A stretch of 40,000 bases of DNA from assembly GCA_019918135.1 (NCBI GenBank), contig WBZZ01001176.1, positions 22,501 to 62,500 on the forward strand, written 5' to 3'. The DNA is from Paulinella micropora (Eukaryota; Cercozoa; Imbricatea; Euglyphida; Paulinellidae). The notes beneath the pieces were generated by a model. The model was not told the DNA's origin, did no database searches, and saw nothing but the letters and a program-made list of their open reading frames with translations. The position numbers were made by a program, and so were the translations under genes. Below are positions 1 to 11,204 of the stretch, one piece after another; the stretch's first letter is position 1; each line of letters starts with the position of its first letter.

Positions 1-2674
1 AAATGTAGGAACTGCAAAGAACTACAACCTCTATCACACCAATGTGAGTTAAAGAAAAAAGTGATACATGAACCATCAACCAAATATGTATTCTTTGATT
101 TTGAAGCAAATCAAGAGACAGGAACACATATTATCAATCATTCTGAAAGTCAATATTTCGATGACAGCACACCAATCATACATAAAAACATTGAACAATT
201 CTGTGAGTGGTCATTGGGTGTAAAACATAAGGGTTATACCTTCATAGCACATAATGCACGGGGATATGATTGTCAATTTGTATTGAAAGGGTTGATTGAA
301 AAAGGAATAACTCCATTTGTGATATATGAAGGTGGTAAAATAATGATGATGTCTATTGGTAATGGGAAAGAACAGATTAGATTTATAGATAGTTTATCAT
401 TTCTAACTATGTCTCTATCTGACTTTCCTGACACATTTGGACTTACTGAATTGAAAAAAGGATACTTTCCTCACTTCTTTAATAAAACAGACAATCAAAT
501 ATACATAGGTAAAATACCAGACATGGACGATTACGGATATAACTCATTCTCAAAGAATAAAAGAGATGATTTCCTGAAATGGTATGAGGAGCAAAAAGAC
601 AAAGTTTTTGATTTCAATAAAGAAATGATTGAATATTGTCATAGTGATGTAGATATACTAAGGAGGGGGTGTATTGAGTTTAGGAAGCAATTTATGGAGT
701 TCGGAATTGATCCATTTCAATACACAACTATTGACTCTACATGTATGGCACTATTCAAAGCAAACTACATGCCTGAGGACAGCATAGCAGTTATACTGAC
801 AAACAGAACAGACAAAGCAAAAACAAGTCGTATGTGTGTGGAGTGGTTAGCATACAGAAACATAGTCTAAATGGTAAAGAAAAAATACTAAACTTACCCA
901 AAGGTGTGAAATCATACTTAGACTGATATGACGAAAAGACAAAAACTACATATGAGTTCCATGGTTGTTATTGTCATGGGTGTCCTGAGTGTTTCAATGG
1001 AAATGAACTAAACAGAGAAAGGTCTGTGAATAAAACATTTGGACAACTATACAAAGAAACTAAACTACGCGAAACTTTAATCAAGCAACATCCGGAAGTT
1101 AGTCAATTAATAACAATATGGGGGTGTCAATGGAACAGGATACGAACAAAGGAAGAATTCAAAGGAGAAATAGAAGAGACATTAATTGAGCAAGAAGCAA
1201 TCAATCCACGACATGCAATGTTTGGTGGAAGGACGAATGCTCTATCTCTATACTGGAAATCTATGAGTGAATATCAGTATGCAAAGTATATAGATGTGTG
1301 CTCTCTCTATCCGACTGTCATGTACTATGACCCCTATCCTGTGAAACATCACCAAACAATAAGAGGAAAAGAGGCACATGATATGTTGAATAATAAAACA
1401 GTATTTGGTGTAGCAAAATAAAAATACTTCCGCCTAGAGGACTAATTCATCCTGTTCTACCATGTCAAGATAGAGGAAAGATGATATATTATTTATGTAA
1501 TAAATGTGGCAAGGAAGGATTACAAGACAAATGCCAACACACAGACGAAGAGAGAACACTTACAGGCACATGGGCAACACCACTTATTTACAAAGCAATC
1601 CAAAAAGGCTACAGACTTATTAAAACTTATGAATTATGGCATTGGAATGAACAGACAACAGAAATATTCAAAGAATACATTAAGACCTTTCTAAGAGTGA
1701 AACAGGAATCAAGTGGCTATCCATCAAATGTCATTACAGAAGAAGACAAAGACAATTACATTAAGGACTATGAAGAAAAAATGAAAATCAAATTGGACAA
1801 AAGCAAGATTGAAAAGAATGAAGGAAGAAGGGCTGTAGCGAAACTATGTCTTAACTCACTATGGGGAAAATTTGGACAACAAAACAACAAGACACAAACA
1901 AAAATCATAAGGAGTGAAGCAGAACTATTCAAAATACTAAATGACAAGAAGATAAATGAAGTATTTATCAATATGATAAACAAAGAATGCCTAGAACTAT
2001 CTTACAACCTACACCCTGAAAAAGTATCTGACCCCTACAATACAAATATCTGTGTAGCACTATTTACAACAGCACATGCGCAAATGAGATTGTATGATAT
2101 GATGGACAGATTAGGTAATAGAGTGTTATATCACGACACAGACAGCGTAATTTATTCCGTAGATGAGAAAGAAGGACAGACAACAATACCGACTGGTGAT
2201 TTATTGGGACAATGGACAGACGAATTGATAGACAAAAAGACGAAGGTAAGCAGAAAGATAACCACATTTATTGGAGCAGGACCTAAATCATATGGCTACA
2301 TACTAAATGATGGAACAACCAAAATGAAATTAAAAGGATTTTCAATGAATTACGAGACTTGTAAAAAATTGAACTTGGTTAATATGTTTAGTATCATAAG
2401 CAATGGATTGAAAGTACAAGACACTGAACTATCTAAAAAGGCATACGAAGAATTAGAAGACCTACTAGAAACAAAAGGAGAAAAGTGTATAGCAAAGAAT
2501 GTAGCAGAGGCTGGAAATGTAATCATACGCACCAGCAGCAAAATAACAAGAAACAAAAAGACAAAAACAATTACGTCAGAGCATTTACAAAAGATATTTT
2601 CATTTACTTACACTAAAAGAGTAATTCAACATCTAAAAGAAAACCAGATCACGACATTACCATACGGATACTAA
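1..2674 (+). pseudogene. polB: Protein-primed family B DNA polymerase, 5'-truncated by window and broken
   Basis: Starts inside a zinc-ribbon segment that corresponds to about residue 450 of the intact polymerase in element B and continues to its C-terminus. Exonuclease motifs are visible (FFDFEA, FIAHNARGYD, YCHSDVDIL), then polymerase motifs DVCSLYP, CLNSLWGKFG and YHDTDS. Lesions are a frameshift and TAA near 868-870, a TGA at 924-926 where B has Trp, and a one-base loss in a poly-A run near 1415-1420. It is therefore not functional. It is on the plus strand at the left, whereas B has PolB on the minus strand at the right. This implies another element in inverted orientation or a different gene order in A. 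Confidence 0.9.
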
Positions 2675-2911
2675 GAAAAAAAAAGAAAAAAAGGAATTTA
2701 CAAAAAAGAGAAAAAAAGAAAAAAAAAATACATCTGGTAAAGAGTGGTTTGTTAAGAGTAAGCAGTGGGAGTTGAACCGACGACAACGACGGACAACACC
2801 ACCAACATACTAATTACACCACCCATCACCATACCACGAGAAGGAGCATAAAAAACACTTTTTTGTGTCGGTGCTTGCTTTGGTTTCGGTTTTCTCCTCA
2901 GTCAAAGCGCA

Positions 2912-3490
2912 ATGTTATCACATGTTTTTTTATCAGAGAATGCGAAAGCACAGAAACATTTCTACGTTTTCGCAGTTTTGGCCTACTTTCTCGCAGTTCT
3001 TCTTGAAGAGATAAGCGAATTTATTGATGATGAAGCCAAAGAGGCTAATGAAATTTCAAGCGAAAGTGAGTTAGAAATAGAAAGAGAAGAAAATAATTGA
3101 ATTGATTATTATTCTGACAAGAGCAACAAAAAAATTATTTCGGACAAAATATATTTGGAAACAAAGAAAAAAAACTTGTCTAAAAAAATAAGATTATTGA
3201 AACGAGAACTTAACGATGTCGAAACAAGACTGGAAGCAGTTAATCAGAGAGACGAGGAACTGAAAGAAGACAAAAGACGAATTGAAGAGGAGAGAAAAGT
3301 TAAGAGACAGAGAATTAGAAAGGAAAAAGAGACCAAAAAAGATATAGTATTTTTTGAAAGATGGTTAGAAAAAAATAAATTTCCAATGTCCTGTCAAGAT
3401 GAAATTACGCAAGAAATTTGATTGGTGGTGGAAAAACATTTGAGGAAGTTATTGTAAAGTATAAATTGTATATTGAAGGAGTAAGGTAGG
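2912..3490 (+). pseudogene. Coiled-coil protein relic, counterpart of 17824-18309
   Basis: One frame runs from an ATG at 2912 through a TGA at 3098-3100 and on to a stop at 3419-3421. The middle is a charged coiled coil rich in Lys, Glu and Arg. Past 3421 another frame encodes GGGKTFEEV, which resembles the SGTTFAEA segment near the end of the coiled-coil protein in B and implies a frameshift. The first 60 residues contain a hydrophobic stretch (FAVLAYFLAVLL) absent from B, so this N-terminal part could be unrelated. Function is unknown. The evidence for homology is position plus weak sequence similarity. Confidence 0.5.
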
Positions 3491-3644
3491 TTGTGTGATT
3501 TGTGCTGTCTGCCTACCTGCCCACTTCTCATCAATGAACATGACACACATTTCACAACAACATAAACGCACACTTGTTATTTGATTATTTTTCAAAAAAG
3601 AATTATTTATTTTACAAATTGTAAAAAAAAACTGCTTTAAGGCA

Positions 3645-3685
3645 CTGCCCACACATGTTTTTTTGTGCTTTTTGGTGTGGGGCAG
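3645..3685 (+). promoter_or_regulatory. Stem-loop before the MPPKKK gene of A
   Basis: CTGCCCACAC (3645-3654) pairs with GTGTGGGGCAG (3675-3685) with one bulged base, ending 5 bases before the ATG at 3691. Stem sequence is unrelated to that of B at the same site. Confidence 0.65.
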
Positions 3686-3690
3686 GCACC

Positions 3691-4161
3691 ATGCCTCCTA
3701 AGAAGAAGCCTCCTTCCAAGCCGACTGCTGAGGAGCCCGATGAGGTTCCATCTGAAGTTCCTGCTGAAGTTCCTTCAACCCCAGACGCCAAGCATCCATT
3801 GCACGAAGACCCTGTGCTTCAAACTGAGGTTGAACGAAAAGAAAAAAATATCAGTCCTTTTGAGAAATTGGGTGTAAAGTTGAAGGAGAATGAGCCATAA
3901 AAGTATTGGGAAGAGAAACAAGTTTGGGTTAAGTTTTCCGACAAGTACGATGAGCCAGACCAAGTGGCTGAGAAGAAAAAACCTGATTTCAAAGAAGCAG
4001 TTTTGATGGGGGGCCCCGGGAAAGCAGATCCCAATAGTTATGTTGCTCTTGGAAGCGACGGTGTGATAAGGGTCTTTATATCATGGTCTGCTTTGAAGGG
4101 TTATTATATCAAAAAGAAAGGGGTTCCTTTCTACACAAAGGTGACTATAAGTCAAGAATGA
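3691..4161 (+). pseudogene. MPPKKK-family protein, interrupted by one stop
   Basis: The ATG at 3691 begins MPPKKKP, as in the gene of element B at 18535, and follows a stem-loop ending at 3685. A Pro/Glu/Val-rich stretch follows. The frame stops at TAA 3898-3900 but continues in phase to 4161. The C-terminal part (VALGSDGVIRVF) has the same pattern as VAFKSGQFALF in B. No intron is evident here, unlike B. Function is unknown. The basic N-terminus suggests nucleic-acid binding, which is inference only. Confidence 0.6.
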
Positions 4162-4201
4162 CTTTCTTTTTTCTTTCGCGTGTTCCTGTGCGGACATTTG
4201 A

Positions 4202-5111
4202 TTAGTCTATTTCCTCTCTTTTAAGTAAATGCTTTGTTTGCTTATCTTTAGTTAGTTGTTTCAGTTCTTTATTAATATCTGTCTCTTCCTGATCGTCGGT
4301 TGTGTCAGTCTTTAATAAATGATGTGGTGGTACAACATCATCATTTGTTAATACAATCCGGTATCCCTTACGGGCTTTGACAGTGTAGATTTGCTTGCTC
4401 CATGTCTTTCCTCCCTTTTCTAAAATGTGTTTCTTGTTCAACTTTCTAACTCTGTCTCCTTTGAAACCAAATAAATATTTATCAACATATCTATGTTGTT
4501 GGCTAATATCATATCCTTTAAATACATCAATTGGCGCCGCCTTAATCGCTAAATGTTCTTTCTTGTTATAATAATAAACAACATCTTCAATATAACTTAT
4601 CCAATCAAAATTACGATTAAAAGCCCATAATACATGTAATCTTTCTCTAAGTGTTCTAACGAATTATGATCACCTACTTCAACCATAAATTGTTCAATTC
4701 CATTATTTCTCATCCACTCACCAACTGCACCTTTAAACTCACCGCCATTGTCTGATATGTATGCTTTTGGCTTTGGTAATTTCTTGAGTGAATCTAAAAC
4801 TGTGGTAGAAAATTTATTCTTTATAGGTATTGCGTAAGCATAGCGACTATGAATATCAATCCAAATAAGGGCAAAATTATAGTTTTTATTTTTTGTAGCG
4901 ACCTTACTCATATCCATTAATCAATATTAACCATATCTAATACCTTATCAGCCCATATTGTTGTTCTTCTAGTCATCGGTTTAGTCTGACGAAATAATTC
5001 TTGGGCAGTTTTGGTCTTTTCTTCCTCTGTTGGATCGCCTCGCGGAGTATCTTCTAGTTATGTATCATTATCCTGTGCATTAATATTGCTAGTGGTGTGT
5101 TTGTGGTCCAT
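4202..5111 (-). pseudogene. rve-type integrase, degraded
   Basis: Counterpart of the intact integrase at 19219-20196. Recognisable pieces are MDMSKVATKNKNYNF with the surrounding first-Asp region, the ISDNGGEFKG second-Asp motif, and the C-terminal SH3-like segment with IYTVKARKGYRIVL. Between these the frame shifts several times, and the region that should hold the third acidic residue is unreadable. The probable original start is the CAT at 5109-5111, overlapping the stop of the next gene upstream on the minus strand (TAATG). Confidence 0.85.
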
Positions 5112-5631
5112 TAGAATTTCAAAAATATCTTATCTGCTTCCTTACTTTTTTCTTTACTTTTTGGTGTATTGTTATATACATTAACTGATATTTTTCGCTT
5201 CGTTTTTTACCGCATCGTTGTTTTCCGCTTGTTGGTTCATAATCTTCGCTTTCTTCACTCTCACTTTCTTCTTCTTCTTCGCTGTCATTCTCTGTGTTCT
5301 TTGGTTGTGGTGATTTCTTTGTGTTTTTCTTCTTGGGCTTTTTGGCATTCTTTTTTATCTTTCTAAGCATATGATTTGCAATAACATCAGACATATCAAT
5401 TTCGCTATCGCTTTCGCTTGATTCATCTTCAATCTCAGGATTTTTAAGTATCTCTTTCGCAACACTAACTTCAGCATCAGTCTCAATAAGTTCTTCCACT
5501 GATGTTTCTTTTAATTCTCCTTTTTTACGAAGCCTTTCACGAGCCCATTCGTCCTTTCGCCGTTCAGCATTTTCTCTATTTGCTTGAACTGCTTTCTTCC
5601 AGTTTTCCTTTGATGCTTCCTTTGAAGGCAT
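5111..5631 (-). pseudogene. Highly charged protein, frameshifted near its C-terminus
   Basis: A Lys/Glu/Ser-rich protein with an acidic run (SEEEEESESEESEDYE) and basic runs, matching the charged protein at 20230-20748 in B by position and composition. Read in the first frame it ends at 5119. In a neighbouring frame the last codons give VNVY and, 19 codons later, KIFLKF, matching VNVY and KMFLKF at the end of the B protein and stopping at 5111-5113. One frameshift near 5200 is therefore likely. Function is unknown. It is divergent from the fibre gene across an 88-bp AT-rich spacer. Confidence 0.7.
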
Positions 5632-5719
5632 TGATTACAGATGATTGATACTACACTAGATAGTTATATTTTTTGTTAGTATAATTTAACAAAAAAAAAT
5701 TAAAATATTTAATTATATA

Positions 5720-8700
5720 ATGTCCCAATATAAATCATTACTTGGCCTTAATGAGTTGGCGGTTGATAGTCTAAACATACTTAACTTAGACCTTACCAAC
5801 ACAAACATAGTCGGTCTGAATACAGACAGAGTGCCAGAAGATGAAAACCCTTTGAACCTCTACTATACGGATTTACGATTTGACACAAGATTATCTACCA
5901 AATCAACTACAGACATAAAAGAAGGAAAAAATTTATACTACACAGAGCAACGAGTAAGGGATAATGACGAAGTCAAAGCCTCAACTCAACACAGAAGCAA
6001 TACTTCCAATCCGCACCAAACAAGTTTATATAATTTGATAGACACTAACATATCCGCACCAACGGTCGGGCAATACTTAACATATAATGATGTAGATGGT
6101 AAATGGAGAAATACAACAATCTGCTCAATTGATACACTCACAGATGTAGTCATTACAGCACCAATAGCGATGAATAGTTATCTCACATATAACTCAATAA
6201 ACTGGGTAAATAAAACTTTTCCGATAAATGTTGATGAATTCGGCAACATTAGTATGGGTGGTAATTTGAATATAACGGGAGTTAATTTATTAAATACCAA
6301 AGATGTTGATACTTTGATATCTGAGCACGAAGACAATAATGATAAAGTGTCCGCGGATGGTTCAATTAATACACATAGCGATGTTTTGATTACAGGCACG
6401 CCCGCCGATAACCAACTACTCATTTATAGCACGGGGCAATGGAGAAACACAAACTCACCTTTTCTTAGATTAGACGGTCTCGCTATGATGTTTGGAGATT
6501 TAAATATGGGGGGTTTTAATGTAGCAAATGTCGGTAATGTTGATGGTGTTGATGTTTCTGCCCTTGATAGTTCAGCGGTTAAATTAACAGGAGACCAAAC
6601 AATAACAGGAAACAAAACATTTACTACTTATGTGGCCGTAAAAGACTCAAATCCATTAAACACAGGTAAGTTATTCTTCAATTACAACAATAATATGGGC
6701 TCTATCTATTCGTCGGAGGCCGGTGGTGCAACGGGCTATCCATTATCTTTTGTCGGCTCGTCCATACTTTTTGCTCCAACAACAGGTGGTGGAATAACAT
6801 TGACTGGTAATGTTTTTAATTTTAACAGCACGACAGCAATTAGAGGGCTTCCAGCACCATTCTATGACGGCGATGCTTCAACAAAAGCATATACTGATAC
6901 AAAATTAGCAAAGGACTGCACAACGGCTATGACGGGCAGTTTAAATATGGGAGGATTTAACATAACAAATGTTGGTAATGTTGATGGTATTGATGTTTCT
7001 ACCCTTGATACTTCTGTGGTTAAACTAACAGGAGACCAAACCATAGCAGGAACCAAAACATTCAGCAACATAATAAATGCTAGTGCGGGGATTGATATGA
7101 AAAGTCAAAGCATAACAAATGTGAATCTTGTTGATGGTGTTGATGTTTCTACTCTTGACACTTCGGTGGTTAAACTAACAGGAGACCAAGCCATAGCAGG
7201 GAATAAAAAATTTACATCAACTTTGGAAGTAAGTGGTTCGTCCAATCCTACTACTTTTGACTGCATTGGCATAGCCTTTGATACAAAAATAGGAATGATT
7301 GCCGCACAAAAGACAGCAACATCGACTTGGTATCCGATACAAATAACGGGGTCGTATGTTGAGTTATATTCGGGTAATACTTTAATTATAACCGCAACAG
7401 GCACTACACTATCTTTGAATAATAACAAAATAACAAACTTAGCCACACCATCAGCAACAACGGACGGAGCAAATAAAAGTTATGTGGATACATTAGACAG
7501 GCAAAATGTGAAACTAACAGCTAACCAAACCATAGCAGGAATTAAGACATATAGCAGTGGTGTTGAAATAACGGGAAATTCAATCAATTCAAAAACAAAG
7601 GGCACATTCATCGTTTTCAATTCTACCAGTAATATCGGGTCAATTGCTAGTTTGGATATGAAAACTGCGACATATTACAACTTTGAAATTTCTGCGAAAA
7701 AAATAAGTTTTATTATTGACGGGACGATTGTCGGTTGGGTAAATGCTTCGGGGCTAGATTGTAATAGTAGTAAAATAGCCAACCTTGGAACTCCGACATT
7801 AGCAACGGACGGAGCGACAAAAGGGTATGCGGACACATTGGACGAGCAAAATGTAAAACTATCAACAGACCAAACCATAACAGGAAGCAAAACATTTAAT
7901 GGGGCGAGCACTGTGATAAAATATCTAACTTTAACTAACAATGCAGATTTTAATAATCAAACTATCACTAATGGCGGAAATATCACATATAATGGGGCGA
8001 GGATATTAAACCAAAATGGAGGCGATATATTCTTTTCACAGACATCGGGAGATTATCAATATTTTTTATTTACTCTAAATACCGCTACAAGTGGAACCGC
8101 GAACCAACGAGGTTATGTATTCACGAATGTAGCATCTGATGTAAAAGGAGCAGGAATTTATATTTCAAAACTTTTGGATAATAAAAGTGCTTCGTCTGAC
8201 ATTGTCAGTTTTAACAATGCTGGCGGTATGCGGTTTTATGGTGCCTTAGATATGAACTCAAACAACATAACAAATGGCGGAACAATAACGGGAACTACAA
8301 TTACTTCAACCGCGGGGGTATCAACGACGACACTAACCGCAAGCGGATTAATAACGGCAAATGCGGGGGTATCAACGACGACATTGGCAACGAGCGATAA
8401 AATAAGAACAAGTAAAGATGTATCAAATGTAAGCAGTCCAATAATTGTAGGCAATCCAACAAAATCAGCAAATGGGGCGACAGGTGGATTAGAATTATAT
8501 GGAAATGCTTCAAATATTGGTGGAGCACACTTACAGGCAGTAACAACGGCTGATGCTTATCCAACATTTCAATTATTGAATTGGGCACACGATAATGTCA
8601 ATTTAAGTTTTGATGCTTATTTTGACGGCACGAACTGGAAATCATCTTCTGCGACATCTAACTTTCTAATTCAAAAAGGTGTAAAACTCACTTTTTATTA

Positions 8701-9376
8701 TAATTCAGGAACAGCGGTTGGAAACAATATATCTTACACTGAGGCGATGAACATTAATACGTCGGGAGAGGTAGTCATCCCAACAGCATCCAGCGGTAAT
8801 TTATTAATACGAAAAAGACCCGCTTCTACCGTTGACACACAACTATTTTTTAAATCGGGAGGATATAAGAATTATGCATCAATAGTTTCTTCTACTGGTT
8901 TGATTCATGCTTGGACTACTTCAAACTCTACTACTGGCGAGCAGTCTGGTGCTTATAATTATATTCCTTTGAATGGTGCTTGGACACCATCATCGGATAG
9001 ACTGCTTAAATCAGATATTAAAACATTAGATTGCGGTGATTGTTGCGAGAAACTAATGAAAATAAATTGTTGTTCGTATTATTGGAAAGCAGACGAAAAA
9101 AAAGAAAAAAAGAACCACGGATTTATCGCGGACGAAGTCAAAAAAGTATTTCCTGAATTTGTATCTGAAAGTGGAATGAAAGCAGAGGATGGAGAATGCT
9201 ACCATGAAGGCGTAACATACACTGACTTTATACCTGTATTGGTCAGCGGATTTCAACATATGGCGGAAAAAGTGATTAATTTAGAAAAAGAAAATAAAAT
9301 TTTACTTAATATATTACAAGATTTAACCAACAAACTAGCAGAAATAAGAGCCGTTGTATATCAAACTAATGGCTAA
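5720..9376 (+). CDS. Long fibre protein with S74 chaperone domain
   Basis: Intact 1218-residue protein. Residues 1 to about 190 form a head shared almost exactly with the fibre of B and include SNPHQTSLYNLID, reminiscent of phage tail-fibre heads. The shaft (about 200-1080) is Gly/Asn/Thr-rich with repeated blocks of the type LNMGGFNITNVGNVDG and KLTGDQTIAG. Near residue 1090 SSDRLLKSDI opens an S74 intramolecular chaperone domain with the expected Ser-Asp cleavage site. A coiled coil (INLEKENK) ends the protein. S74 domains trimerise fibres and then cut themselves off. The shaft is unlike that of B. It overlaps the next gene by 8 bases. It remains open while surrounding genes are broken. Confidence 0.88.
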   Translation: MSQYKSLLGLNELAVDSLNILNLDLTNTNIVGLNTDRVPEDENPLNLYYTDLRFDTRLSTKSTTDIKEGKNLYYTEQRVRDNDEVKASTQHRSNTSNPHQTSLYNLIDTNISAPTVGQYLTYNDVDGKWRNTTICSIDTLTDVVITAPIAMNSYLTYNSINWVNKTFPINVDEFGNISMGGNLNITGVNLLNTKDVDTLISEHEDNNDKVSADGSINTHSDVLITGTPADNQLLIYSTGQWRNTNSPFLRLDGLAMMFGDLNMGGFNVANVGNVDGVDVSALDSSAVKLTGDQTITGNKTFTTYVAVKDSNPLNTGKLFFNYNNNMGSIYSSEAGGATGYPLSFVGSSILFAPTTGGGITLTGNVFNFNSTTAIRGLPAPFYDGDASTKAYTDTKLAKDCTTAMTGSLNMGGFNITNVGNVDGIDVSTLDTSVVKLTGDQTIAGTKTFSNIINASAGIDMKSQSITNVNLVDGVDVSTLDTSVVKLTGDQAIAGNKKFTSTLEVSGSSNPTTFDCIGIAFDTKIGMIAAQKTATSTWYPIQITGSYVELYSGNTLIITATGTTLSLNNNKITNLATPSATTDGANKSYVDTLDRQNVKLTANQTIAGIKTYSSGVEITGNSINSKTKGTFIVFNSTSNIGSIASLDMKTATYYNFEISAKKISFIIDGTIVGWVNASGLDCNSSKIANLGTPTLATDGATKGYADTLDEQNVKLSTDQTITGSKTFNGASTVIKYLTLTNNADFNNQTITNGGNITYNGARILNQNGGDIFFSQTSGDYQYFLFTLNTATSGTANQRGYVFTNVASDVKGAGIYISKLLDNKSASSDIVSFNNAGGMRFYGALDMNSNNITNGGTITGTTITSTAGVSTTTLTASGLITANAGVSTTTLATSDKIRTSKDVSNVSSPIIVGNPTKSANGATGGLELYGNASNIGGAHLQAVTTADAYPTFQLLNWAHDNVNLSFDAYFDGTNWKSSSATSNFLIQKGVKLTFYYNSGTAVGNNISYTEAMNINTSGEVVIPTASSGNLLIRKRPASTVDTQLFFKSGGYKNYASIVSSTGLIHAWTTSNSTTGEQSGAYNYIPLNGAWTPSSDRLLKSDIKTLDCGDCCEKLMKINCCSYYWKADEKKEKKNHGFIADEVKKVFPEFVSESGMKAEDGECYHEGVTYTDFIPVLVSGFQHMAEKVINLEKENKILLNILQDLTNKLAEIRAVVYQTNG

Positions 9377-9721
9377 TAATACAACCAAACTTCACAGACC
9401 ACCACCTATTATGGATATGGATGGCGAACTAACTCCAGAATTAAAATCTCGTGTTCTTGAAGTAGAACTAAAGACTGAGGAAAAAAAGTAGAGCACGAAT
9501 TGGAAGATAACTGGAATTGTTGTTGTATAACAAACAGACAGACAGACAGCCGACTTATTAAATACTTATTTCAAATGGGTATCATCGTTGCAATTATAGC
9601 CCCTTGTATCGTGAGGCTATCTGAAAAGAACTTGCAGTGCGAGGTTGCTAATACTTATGTCGGAATTTTAACATTGCTTATCTGTATCTGCCTTCCATCA
9701 CCTTCTTCAAGTAAGAAGTGA
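9369..9721 (+). pseudogene. Small membrane protein, frameshifted
   Basis: The ATG at 9369 overlaps the end of the fibre gene, as in B. The N-terminal part (PPPIMDMDGELTPELK) matches B. A one-base loss in a poly-A run at about 9480-9487 creates an early TAG. The next frame then continues to 9721 with two hydrophobic segments (MGIIVAIIAPCIVRLS and YVGILTLLICICLP). It was probably a virion membrane or fibre-anchoring protein. That role is inferred only from its overlap with the fibre gene. Confidence 0.75.
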
Positions 9722-9961
9722 GCATTCATATGTATGTGTCATATACCATCTATTATCGCCCGCACACATTAAAGGCAAAGCCTCATCAAAACTACGACAC
9801 ATATTATTTCCGTTATTTATGAAAACACACTTAAACCCCGTATCTACCCCTTGCTTTATACAATAAGCACAACTCTCATTCTTTTTTTCGCTTATCAGTG
9901 AGTAAAAGTCGCAGGCAGTCCGACCTAACATAGACCACACAAACAATAATATTATTAACAT
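9707..9961 (-). CDS. Small secreted cysteine-rich protein
   Basis: Start chosen at the ATG at 9959-9961, giving MLIILLFVWSMLGRTACDFY, a good signal peptide. The mature part is short and Cys-rich (CAYC, a central CVF, MCRSFDEALPLMC, EC) with the same cysteine pattern as 24695-24931 in B. It is the only minus-strand gene in this block, is conserved in both elements and is still open in A. No known family was recognised. Export and disulfide bonding are inferences. Its 3' end overlaps the membrane-protein gene by 15 bases. Confidence 0.75.
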   Translation of the reverse strand: MLIILLFVWSMLGRTACDFYSLISEKKNESCAYCIKQGVDTGFKCVFINNGNNMCRSFDEALPLMCAGDNRWYMTHTYECSLLT

Positions 9962-9976
9962 TTGTATATTTTTGCT

Positions 9977-9999
9977 CAAAGATTTTTATAAAATCTTTG
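9977..9999 (+). promoter_or_regulatory. Perfect 10-bp stem-loop just before the start of the 120-aa gene
   Basis: CAAAGATTTT, loop TAT, AAAATCTTTG, ending 6 bases before the ATG at 10006. It is preceded by ATTTTTGCTC. The same leader with a related stem lies before the gene at 11364. Confidence 0.7.
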
Positions 10000-10005
10000 T
10001 ATAGA

Positions 10006-10368
10006 ATGTCGGAGCACAAATACCAAAAGATTATTTTTCTAAGCAATGATTTTGCTGGAGGAAGCAAAACATTTAATAAAAATATCCAAATGTCATTCAC
10101 ACCCACCAAAATGAATGTTAAGTTTATCCACTATATGAACGACCAGACCGAAACCAAAACCAGAATTCTTTACATGGACAGAATTGGAATTATTGGAACA
10201 TTTGCGGACAGCACCACAGCAAACATTTCAAACCTCGGCTACAACTTAGGAGTAGTAGGCTGGAGCGACGGACAATATACATTTAAAGTCATTGAAACAG
10301 ACAGCGGAAATATTGATACAGGAAATTTAGCGGGCCGAATTGTTGTATGCCTAGAGTTCTTGGGATAA
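10006..10368 (+). CDS. Conserved 120-residue protein of unknown function
   Basis: Start taken at the ATG at 10006 (MSEHKYQKIIFL), aligned with MADYKYQKIIFL in B. An upstream in-frame TTG is not supported by B. The sequence alternates hydrophobic and polar residues in a way that suggests mostly beta structure and ends RIVVCLEFLG, as in B. There is no signal peptide or membrane segment. It lies 9 bp upstream of the packaging ATPase, so the two are likely co-expressed. A small virion component is plausible but unproven. Confidence 0.82.
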   Translation: MSEHKYQKIIFLSNDFAGGSKTFNKNIQMSFTPTKMNVKFIHYMNDQTETKTRILYMDRIGIIGTFADSTTANISNLGYNLGVVGWSDGQYTFKVIETDSGNIDTGNLAGRIVVCLEFLG

Positions 10369-10377
10369 TTATAAAGG

Positions 10378-11199
10378 ATGGAAAAAATCAATAGCATTAA
10401 GGTGAAGCATGTGAAGCAGGATGGAAACGGAGATAAAAAAGCAAAAGGTTATAAATTATTCAATGAGCCGTATGCTAACATATTTCTACTTGCTAGAAAG
10501 AAGAGAGGGAAAACGACAGCACTCTTTGAAATACTGAAGCGGACAACAGACAGAAAAACCCGTATTGTCATTATTGCTTCAACAATACACAAGGACTACA
10601 TTTATAAAGCGATGGTAAAGCACTTTAAGAACAGAGGCAACCCGATGGCGATATATACCTTTCTTAAATCAGATGGTGTCAATGTTATTGATTATGAGTT
10701 AGACAAACTGAACAGACATGACGAGCAACACGAAGGAGAAGTAAAACAGGACAAAGAAGAAATAGAGAAACAACAATTTCTTTATTTCGGAAAAGAAGAA
10801 AAAAAGAAACAGAGCACAGCAGAGGTAAAAGAAAGGCAGAATAAATATATATCTCCAGAGGTTGTTTTTGTTTTGGACGATTTAGGGAGTGGATTAAGAA
10901 ACAAGTCCGTAAGTGATTTGCTAAAAAAGAACAGACACTATAAATCAAAGGTTATTATATCAAGCCAGTATTTGAACGACCTACGGCCAGAAACAATTAA
11001 GCAGTTAGATTATCTATTAATCTTTCAGGGGCAGTCTCAGGACAAAATGGAACTCGTGTATAAACACTTAGACTTATCTTTTGATTTTGATTATTTTCTT
11101 CAAAAGTATCACGAAGCAACAAATGAGAGATTTAATTTTCTTTATGTTTCAAGTGTTGATGATGAGTTAAGAAAAAACTTCAACTATCGCATGAAATAA
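10378..11199 (+). CDS. A32/FtsK-HerA-like packaging ATPase
   Basis: 273 residues, intact. Expected to drive DNA into the capsid. The P-loop is ARKKRGKTT, with Ala for the first Gly, and Arg where B has Ser next to the GKT. Walker B is VVFVLDD, followed by NRHYKSKVIISSQYLNDLR, the typical sensor region of viral packaging ATPases. A Glu/Lys-rich insert separates the two halves. The Arg in the P-loop could weaken function, fitting a decaying element. Confidence 0.88.
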   Translation: MEKINSIKVKHVKQDGNGDKKAKGYKLFNEPYANIFLLARKKRGKTTALFEILKRTTDRKTRIVIIASTIHKDYIYKAMVKHFKNRGNPMAIYTFLKSDGVNVIDYELDKLNRHDEQHEGEVKQDKEEIEKQQFLYFGKEEKKKQSTAEVKERQNKYISPEVVFVLDDLGSGLRNKSVSDLLKKNRHYKSKVIISSQYLNDLRPETIKQLDYLLIFQGQSQDKMELVYKHLDLSFDFDYFLQKYHEATNERFNFLYVSSVDDELRKNFNYRMK

Positions 11200-11204
11200 T
11201 GATA

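Noticed and set aside
2755..2830. tRNA-like sequence on the minus strand
   Set aside because: It has a T-arm-like GGTTCAACTCCCAC and a D-arm-like GTGTAATTAGTA, but the acceptor arms do not pair and no clean anticodon stem forms. At most a relic.
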